Below are positions 1-4,754 of a DNA stretch of 7,462 nt, in pieces; within the stretch, counting starts at the first letter, position 1; each line of letters starts with the position of its first letter. This DNA is from Flavobacteriales bacterium (GTDB taxonomy: Bacteria > Bacteroidota > Bacteroidia > Flavobacteriales_E > Vicingaceae), in assembly GCA_016763135.1 (NCBI GenBank), contig JAESUI010000355.1:1-7462 (forward strand), given 5' to 3'. The notes below the pieces were generated by a model. It was not told the DNA's origin. It ran no database searches and saw only the letters and a list, made by a program, of their open reading frames with translations. The position numbers and the translations under genes are program-made.

Positions 1-288
1 ATCTAAAAAATCAACTTCCAACTCCTCTCCTAACTTCTTCATTAACTTCAATGAATTGTCTTGAGCAGTTCCACACATTCTATCTCCTTCTTCATCCACA
101 AAAATTACAACAAAAAGGTTGTGTACTACTTTAAATGTTGCTTTCAACATGCTTCCATGAGATTCCCAAGAGGAAATGAAATCATCTAATTGAACAGTTA
201 AATAAGCCATTTCATCTTCATCAAAATGCTTACTACTTTGGTAAATCCAAACTTTAGCACTATCTGGGTATAATGTATAATCTTCCAT
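1..288 (-). CDS. Small conserved Bacteroidota protein often labelled 'ABC transporter ATPase' (3' end missing)
   Basis: The reading frame opens at ATG 288-286 and runs without a stop to the left edge, giving the first 96 residues. The protein is acidic and has no signal peptide or long hydrophobic segment, so it is probably cytoplasmic. Recognisable pieces are an early AKVWIYQS segment (residues 11-18), an acidic helix (about 22-38), a DFISSW-x-x-HG segment (36-45), a hydrophobic strand around 54-64, and a single cysteine (C72). From memory this layout matches a short family of roughly 160 residues, widespread in Bacteroidota and commonly named 'ABC transporter ATPase'. No Walker A motif is visible in the part present, so that name is not supported and the real function is unknown. 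The start lies 3 bases after the stop of the CCG-domain Fe-S protein gene, so the two are almost certainly cotranscribed. This suggests a role tied to that oxidoreductase, but that is inference from position only. Confidence 0.8.
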   Translation of the reverse strand, partial: MEDYTLYPDSAKVWIYQSSKHFDEDEMAYLTVQLDDFISSWESHGSMLKATFKVVHNLFVVIFVDEEGDRMCGTAQDNSLKLMKKLGEELEVDFLD

Positions 289-291
289 TTT

Positions 292-1080
292 TTATAAATC
301 GTTTGCTTCAGCAATTAATTCAGCTAGGTCATAGACCTTTACATCAACTTCTTTATCTTTAGTTTTAATTCCATCAGTCATCATTGTCATACAAAAAGGG
401 CAACCTGTTGCAATAATCTCAGGTTTAAGCTCTAAAGCTTCTTCTGTACGTTCTACATTAATCTCTTTATCTCCTTTTTCTGTTTCTTTAAACATTTGAG
501 CTCCTCCCGCCCCACAACACAAGCCATTAGACTTGCACCGTTTCATCTCTACTAACTCAGCATCTAATTTCTCAATTAGTAAACGAGGCGCTTCATAAAC
601 GTCATTTGCTCTACCCAAATAACAAGGGTCATGAAAAGTAATTTTCTTTCCTTTAAAAGTTCCTCCCTCTATCGTTAATTTTCCGTCATTAATTAACTCT
701 TGTAAAAATTCTGAGTGATGCTTTACTTCATAATTCCCACCCAACTCAGGATACTCATTTTTTAAGGTATTAAAACAATGTGGGCAAGTAGTAACAATAC
801 TTTTAATTTCGTAAGTATTTAGTATCTGAATATTACCCATTGCTTGCATCTGAAACAAGAATTCGTTTCCTGCTCTCTTTGCAGGGTCACCAGTACAACT
901 TTCTTCCGTACCTAAAACAGCAAAATTGATTCCTGCTTTATTCAATATTTTCACAAATGCACGAGTAATCTTTTTGGCTCTATCGTCAAAACTCCCAGCA
1001 CAACCTACCCAAAATAATACATCTGGTTGTTGTCCAGAGGCCATTAACTCAGCCATTGTAGGTACTTTCAATTCACTCAT
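292..1080 (-). CDS. CCG-domain (Fe-S)-binding protein, heterodisulfide reductase subunit B-like
   Basis: This is a 262-residue soluble protein with two tandem CCG (cysteine-rich, PF02754-type) domains, as found in HdrB/HdrD, GlpC, LutA and FadF-like reductases. The first copy has C27 (in WVGCAGS), C62 and a CPHC at 99-102; at C62 the usual CC pair is SC, followed by TGDPAKR. The second copy is complete: C153 in HDPCYLGR, C182, the CCGAGG at 188-193 and CPFC at 227-230. Domains of this type bind unusual Fe-S clusters that carry out thiol/disulfide or quinone-linked electron transfer. It starts 4 bases after the gene for a membrane di-cluster ferredoxin protein. The two together equal one FadF/EMO-type polypeptide, so this is probably the cytoplasmic catalytic or electron-entry subunit of a two-subunit complex. 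The start at MSELKVPTMAEL is preferred over the internal methionines because the family begins with a similar short VPTMAE-like leader. Family assignment is firm; the physiological electron donor is inferred. Confidence 0.93.
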   Translation of the reverse strand: MSELKVPTMAELMASGQQPDVLFWVGCAGSFDDRAKKITRAFVKILNKAGINFAVLGTEESCTGDPAKRAGNEFLFQMQAMGNIQILNTYEIKSIVTTCPHCFNTLKNEYPELGGNYEVKHHSEFLQELINDGKLTIEGGTFKGKKITFHDPCYLGRANDVYEAPRLLIEKLDAELVEMKRCKSNGLCCGAGGAQMFKETEKGDKEINVERTEEALELKPEIIATGCPFCMTMMTDGIKTKDKEVDVKVYDLAELIAEANDL

Positions 1081-1084
1081 AATA

Positions 1085-2404
1085 TTAGTTTTCGTCTTTC
1101 CATTTTAAACGATCTGCTTGTGCAAATTGCCAAGGAGCACCGTTGTTCTCAATATTTGTCAACATTCCAGTCCATTCTGCTGGAGCTTTAGATTCCTCCA
1201 TTATTAAGAATCTTCTTAAATCAACTATGACAGATAATGGGTCATTATTAACAGGGCAAGCTTCTGTACAAGCATTACAACTTGTACATGCCAATAATTC
1301 TTCTTCAGTAATATAATCTCTTAACAATGATTTTCCATCATTAAAGTCTTTCCCATTTTTATCAATACCTTTTCCTACTTCCACTAATCTATCTCTTGTA
1401 TCCATTAATATCTTACGAGGAGACAATGCTTTTCCCGTTATATTTGCAGGACAAACATCTGTACACCTTCCACATTCTGTACAGGTATAAGCATCCATTA
1501 ATTGTTTCCATGTTAAATCGGTAACATCTTTTGCTCCAAATCGTTCTGGCTCACCAACTGGTTCAGGTGCTGCAGCATAAGGATCTGCATTTGGATCAAA
1601 CATCAATTCCACTTCTTTTTTAACAGCTTCCATATTGGTTAGCTGCCCTTTTGCTGTAAGTTTAGAATAAAACACATTTGGAAATGCTAAAAGAATATGA
1701 AAATGTTTTGAATAAGGTAAATAGTTTAAGAAAGCAAAAATCCCAATAATATGGAACCACCATAATCCTCTTTCCATCATTACCAAACTATTCTCTGAAG
1801 CATTTGAGAACATTCCTACTAACAAATTACTAATAGGGAAATCTCCAACATTTGTATAATGTGAGTTTCCAATATTTTGAAGTTGAGCATCAACAGCATT
1901 CATTAAAATAAATGCACTCATTAGTAAAACTTCTGTAATTAAAATAAGATTTGCATCTGTTCTTGGCCAACCATCCATTTCTAGATTAAAAAATCGTTTA
2001 ATTCTTAATACATTCCTTCTAATTAAGAAAATAACACAGGCTATTAGTACTAATAACGCTAATATTTCAAACGATGAAATTAAAAATGTATAAAGGCTTC
2101 CTAAAGGAGCAAATAATCGATGGGTTCCTAATAATCCATCTAATACAATTTCTAATACTTCTAAATTGATAATGATAAATCCAGCATATACAATAAAGTG
2201 AAGTACTCCAACAACTGGTCGTGCTTGCATTTTAGATTGACCAAATGCTACTTTAGCCATTAAACTAAATCGTTCACCTTTATTGTCATTTCTATCTAAA
2301 GCCTTCCCAAGGTTTATATTACGAATAATTGTTCTTACATTTTTAGCAAAAAGACCTAGTGAAACAATAAGTAAAACAATAAAAGCAATGATAGAAATAT
2401 TCAT
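1085..2404 (-). CDS. Membrane Fe-S oxidoreductase subunit: cytochrome-b-like (NarI-type) domain plus two 4Fe-4S clusters
   Basis: This 439-residue protein has an integral-membrane N-terminal half and a ferredoxin-like C-terminal half. Hydrophobic segments lie near residues 3-21, 65-90, 105-128, 152-172 and 213-230, with a further weakly hydrophobic stretch to about 245. H69 and H218 sit inside such segments and H234/H236 at the end of the last; these are candidate haem b ligands as in NarI-like cytochromes, but no ligand can be proved by eye. The C-terminal half carries two classical CxxCxxCxxxCP motifs, C308/C311/C314/C318 and C373/C376/C379/C383, for two 4Fe-4S clusters. The order membrane domain, then two clusters, matches the N-terminal part of FadF/EMO and related Hdr-like membrane reductases that pass electrons to menaquinone. 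The CCG subunit is encoded 4 bases downstream and the MCE-domain gene ends 12 bases upstream, so this is a middle gene of an operon. The probable role is the quinone-reducing anchor subunit; the donor (for example electron-transfer flavoprotein) is inferred. Confidence 0.92.
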   Translation of the reverse strand: MNISIIAFIVLLIVSLGLFAKNVRTIIRNINLGKALDRNDNKGERFSLMAKVAFGQSKMQARPVVGVLHFIVYAGFIIINLEVLEIVLDGLLGTHRLFAPLGSLYTFLISSFEILALLVLIACVIFLIRRNVLRIKRFFNLEMDGWPRTDANLILITEVLLMSAFILMNAVDAQLQNIGNSHYTNVGDFPISNLLVGMFSNASENSLVMMERGLWWFHIIGIFAFLNYLPYSKHFHILLAFPNVFYSKLTAKGQLTNMEAVKKEVELMFDPNADPYAAAPEPVGEPERFGAKDVTDLTWKQLMDAYTCTECGRCTDVCPANITGKALSPRKILMDTRDRLVEVGKGIDKNGKDFNDGKSLLRDYITEEELLACTSCNACTEACPVNNDPLSVIVDLRRFLIMEESKAPAEWTGMLTNIENNGAPWQFAQADRLKWKDEN

Positions 2405-2416
2405 AAAATCTTATAT

Positions 2417-3346
2417 TTAATCCTCTTCTTTTTTATATGGTATTTCTTTTTTGGAAAGTATTCTAAAATAGCGTTTAGGGTGGAGTTTAATATCTTCTAA
2501 TAATTCTTCCATTTGTTTAGTTGCAGCAGTTAAATTATTATACAAAGAGTCATTGTTCATTAATTTCCCCATTGTTCCTTCCCCTTTGTTCATTTTCTCC
2601 ATTACAGTAGACATATTATCTAATGCTGATTGAGCTTTAACTAAAGTTGTATTAATATCCCATCCTTTTATTGAATCTGCCAGTTGACTAAAATTATCCA
2701 TAGCAGGATTAATCTTTGTTTTAACAGTTGTGTTTAGCGTTTTAGCTAATTCATCAAAACCTTGTAGAGTAGATTTTAAATTACTCAAAGCCAGAGATAA
2801 ATTCTTTTTATTTTGCTCGGTAAACATTCCATTTAAATTATTCAACGTTTCAGTCAGTTTAACAACCGCTGTATCCATTGTTATCATTAAATTTTCTGCT
2901 TTATCTTTAATTGGCAACATTTGCTCACTAAAATCCTCTAGCATTGATTTTTCAAAATGAGACTGAATAGTATCCCCATCCTGTAGCTCTTCTTTAGAGT
3001 TACCTAAATTCAATCCTATTGCCTTAGAACCCATAAAATCAGTACTAACTAATTCAGCAACAGAATTTCGAGGTATCATAAGCTCATTTTCTGAGATATT
3101 TAACTTAACAATTACTCTACTGGATTTGTCTGGATGGAAATAAATATCATCAACTACACCGCTTTGTACCCCATTAATAATAATTGGAGATGAAACTGCT
3201 AATCCAGGAACTTTAGGGTATACTGCATAAACAATTGTGCTTTTAACAAATAGATTAGTCCCTTTTAGGTAATTAAATCCCCAAACCAACATTGCAATTG
3301 CAAAAATTGCAACAAAACCAACTTTAATTTCTTTGGATATTTTCAT
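2417..3346 (-). CDS. MlaD/MCE-domain protein, membrane-anchored substrate-binding component of a lipid transporter
   Basis: This 309-residue protein has a short basic N-terminus (MKISKEIK), one uncleaved transmembrane helix (about residues 9-26) and a periplasmic MCE domain (about 36-115). The MCE domain shows the typical VPGLAVSSPIIINGVQSGVV block (46-65) and the SVAELVSTDFMGSKAIGL core (95-112). A long, probably coiled-coil helical tail covers about 134-255. The C-terminal part has a GEGTMGKLMNNDSLYNNL segment (255-272) and ends with a basic LHPKRYF motif (288-294). Both are common in Bacteroidota MlaD-like proteins, from memory. MCE proteins form hexameric rings that carry phospholipids or other lipids between inner and outer membranes, working with an MlaE permease and MlaF ATPase. 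Neither partner is encoded in this window. The gene lies 66 bases after the amidase and 12 bases before the membrane Fe-S protein, with a possible promoter of its own upstream. The family is certain, the transported lipid is not. Confidence 0.93.
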   Translation of the reverse strand: MKISKEIKVGFVAIFAIAMLVWGFNYLKGTNLFVKSTIVYAVYPKVPGLAVSSPIIINGVQSGVVDDIYFHPDKSSRVIVKLNISENELMIPRNSVAELVSTDFMGSKAIGLNLGNSKEELQDGDTIQSHFEKSMLEDFSEQMLPIKDKAENLMITMDTAVVKLTETLNNLNGMFTEQNKKNLSLALSNLKSTLQGFDELAKTLNTTVKTKINPAMDNFSQLADSIKGWDINTTLVKAQSALDNMSTVMEKMNKGEGTMGKLMNNDSLYNNLTAATKQMEELLEDIKLHPKRYFRILSKKEIPYKKEED

Positions 3347-3364
3347 CTATTAAGTTATAAAGTA

Positions 3365-3395
3365 CAAATATCGCTAAAGTGAATAGATAAATCAA
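3365..3395 (-). promoter_or_regulatory. Possible Bacteroidota-type promoter for the MlaD/Fe-S operon
   Basis: On the minus strand, GATATTTG (3372-3365) matches the Bacteroidota -7 consensus TAnnTTTG at all but the first base. A TTG (3395-3393) stands 20 bases upstream, an acceptable distance for the -33 TTTG/TTG element. Transcription would begin near 3360, leaving about 14 bases before the ATG at 3346. If real, the four genes downstream could be expressed apart from the amidase. The match is short and the region AT-rich, so this is a candidate only. Confidence 0.33.
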
Positions 3396-3412
3396 GTTTA
3401 AAAATCATAGGC

Positions 3413-4588
3413 TTATTGCCCTTGTAATTTAAGGGCTGAGCTAACTGAAATCCTTTCTCCATCTGAAAAAGCAACGATAAAAGCATCTTTAAATCCTTTA
3501 GCCCTCAATTGCAGTTGTAATCTGTTTGCATCAGACATGTTTTTTTCCTTCCCTACAACATACCTGTACAAACCTCCTGCTTTATAAATACTAACATTTT
3601 CAATGCCATTAAAGTTCTCTGGCTTAAGTTCTATCTGTTTTGAGGAAGTAGTTATTTGGACTTTAAAAACTACTCCCTTTTCTACATCAACATCCTTCGT
3701 TTTCTTCTTCTTTTTCTTCTTTTTACTTTCTACGGGCTCAACTTTAACATCTTTAATCACTTCTTTTTTATTTGGCTCCTCCGTATCAATTTCAACTTTT
3801 TGTTTCGCCTCAATTTCCTTTTTATAAGCTTTAAACGCTCTAAAGACTGCGGATGCCATATAATCTTGACCAATGCTAGAAATTAGAAATTTTTCTTCTT
3901 CCTTATTGGTTAAAAATCCCATTTCTATTAAAACACTTGGCATATTTGTTTGGTGTAAGACTAAAAACCCTGCTTGCTTCACTCCTCTATTCTTCCGACC
4001 TACTCTATCAGTAAATTGTGTCTGGATTTTAGCTGCAAAATTTAAACTCTGATCAATAAAAGCATTTTGCCTCATAGTAAGTACTATGTATGATTCTGGA
4101 GAATTAGGATCAAAATCACTATACTTTGTTTTATAATCCTCTTCCAATAAAATTGATGAATTTTCTCGTTTTGCAACATTCATATTCGCTTGTGTTTTAT
4201 GCAATCCCATTACATAAGTCTCTGTTCCTAGTGCACTTTTACTCTCTGCAGCATTAGCATGGATACAAATAAATAAATCTGCTTTAGCTTTATTGGCAAT
4301 AGCCGCTCTTTCCCATAATTTTAAATAGACATCTGTTTTTCGAGTGTAAACTACTTTTACATCAGGAAAATTTTCTTCAATGTGTTTTCCTAATTTTAAA
4401 GCAATAGCTAAAGCAACAGTCTTTTCACTCGAATTAGCACCTTGGCAACCACCATCATGTCCACCATGACCAGCATCAATACAGACCACTTTTACTCCAA
4501 AAAAATCAGATTTATCTTGAGCTAAAAGATTGTTAGACAATACAAAGAATGCTAACACAAGAAAACTATATATTATTCGTTTAATCAT
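3413..4588 (-). CDS. Secreted N-acetylmuramoyl-L-alanine amidase (Amidase_3) with C-terminal SPOR-like region
   Basis: This 391-residue periplasmic peptidoglycan hydrolase cleaves the bond between N-acetylmuramic acid and L-alanine of the stem peptide, the step used in septum splitting. The signal peptide (1-23) has a basic start, a hydrophobic core and probable cleavage at LLA-Q, typical of Bacteroidota. The Amidase_3 domain (about 32-255) contains all expected zinc ligands: H41 in DAGHGGHDGG, E55 in SSEK and H110 in ICIHANA. The catalytic glutamate is E222 in LIEMGFLTN. Between H110 and the last motif, residues about 129-190 form a polar, helical-looking insertion where autoinhibitory segments sit in AmiB/AmiC-type amidases. 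A lysine- and glutamate-rich linker (256-305) with eight consecutive lysines (289-296) leads to a C-terminal region (about 306-378) with VFKVQITTS, YRYVVG and LRAKGFKDAFIVAF blocks. This resembles SPOR domains that bind denuded septal glycan. The start sits in the divergent region with lptD. The enzymatic assignment is strong; the regulation of the insertion is inferred. Confidence 0.94.
   Translation of the reverse strand: MIKRIIYSFLVLAFFVLSNNLLAQDKSDFFGVKVVCIDAGHGGHDGGCQGANSSEKTVALAIALKLGKHIEENFPDVKVVYTRKTDVYLKLWERAAIANKAKADLFICIHANAAESKSALGTETYVMGLHKTQANMNVAKRENSSILLEEDYKTKYSDFDPNSPESYIVLTMRQNAFIDQSLNFAAKIQTQFTDRVGRKNRGVKQAGFLVLHQTNMPSVLIEMGFLTNKEEEKFLISSIGQDYMASAVFRAFKAYKKEIEAKQKVEIDTEEPNKKEVIKDVKVEPVESKKKKKKKKTKDVDVEKGVVFKVQITTSSKQIELKPENFNGIENVSIYKAGGLYRYVVGKEKNMSDANRLQLQLRAKGFKDAFIVAFSDGERISVSSALKLQGQ
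3700..3724. repeat. Low-complexity pyrimidine/purine tract encoding the poly-lysine linker of the amidase
   Basis: Twenty-five bases consist only of T and C on the plus strand. On the coding (minus) strand they give a mix of AAA and AAG codons for lysines 289-296 of the amidase. The tract contains repeated AAG triplets, so slippage by whole triplets would change the lysine count without a frameshift. It is not a pure homopolymer, so frameshifting should be rare. Confidence 0.7.
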
Positions 4589-4624
4589 ACCTAGAGTTAT
4601 AATAATGTTAAAATCACACTAATT

Positions 4625-4655
4625 ATTGTTACAAATATTAATTTTTTTAGTTTTG
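4625..4655 (+). promoter_or_regulatory. lptD: Probable Bacteroidota-type promoter for lptD
   Basis: TAGTTTTG at 4648-4655 is an exact match to the Bacteroidota -7 consensus TAnnTTTG. ATTG at 4625-4628 lies 19 bases upstream and matches three of four bases of the -33 TTTG element. Transcription would start near 4660, leaving a 5' leader of roughly 95 bases before the ATG at 4755. There is no Shine-Dalgarno sequence before that ATG, as usual in this phylum. No riboswitch-like structure was recognised in the leader. Confidence 0.5.
4630..4639 (-). promoter_or_regulatory. Weak candidate -7 box for the amidase gene
   Basis: On the minus strand this reads TAATATTTG followed by TA, which resembles TAnnTTTG but has one extra base or, read in register, one mismatch (AATATTTG). 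No good -33 TTG element lies at the right distance. The 9-base core ATATTTGTA also occurs at 3371-3363 upstream of the MlaD gene, at a similar distance from the start codon. It is reported because it is the best minus-strand candidate in the divergent region. Confidence 0.22.
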
Positions 4656-4754
4656 ACACCCCCTAAAAAATAGTTAATTATCACAACTTTAATGTTAATA
4701 AATCTTACCCAAAAACGGCTATACTCCATTAATTGATAAGAAATTAGCTTTTTA

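Noticed and set aside
926..1108. Plus-strand 60-residue open frame opposite the CCG-domain gene
   Set aside because: It is antisense to a strongly supported gene, with no family resemblance or promoter context.
2730..2960. Plus-strand 76-residue open frame opposite the MCE gene
   Set aside because: It lies fully within the MCE gene on the opposite strand; no independent evidence of coding.
3603..3886. Plus-strand open frames rich in Phe and Leu opposite the amidase
   Set aside because: They are the antisense of the lysine-rich linker and lie wholly within a well-supported gene; their composition is an artefact of the purine tract.
4653..4681. TTGACA followed by an AT-rich hexamer, resembling an E. 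coli sigma-70 promoter
   Set aside because: The primary sigma factor of Bacteroidota uses TTTG/TAnnTTTG elements. The TTGACA overlaps the better-supported lptD -7 box and the -10 match is poor, so it is probably chance in AT-rich DNA.
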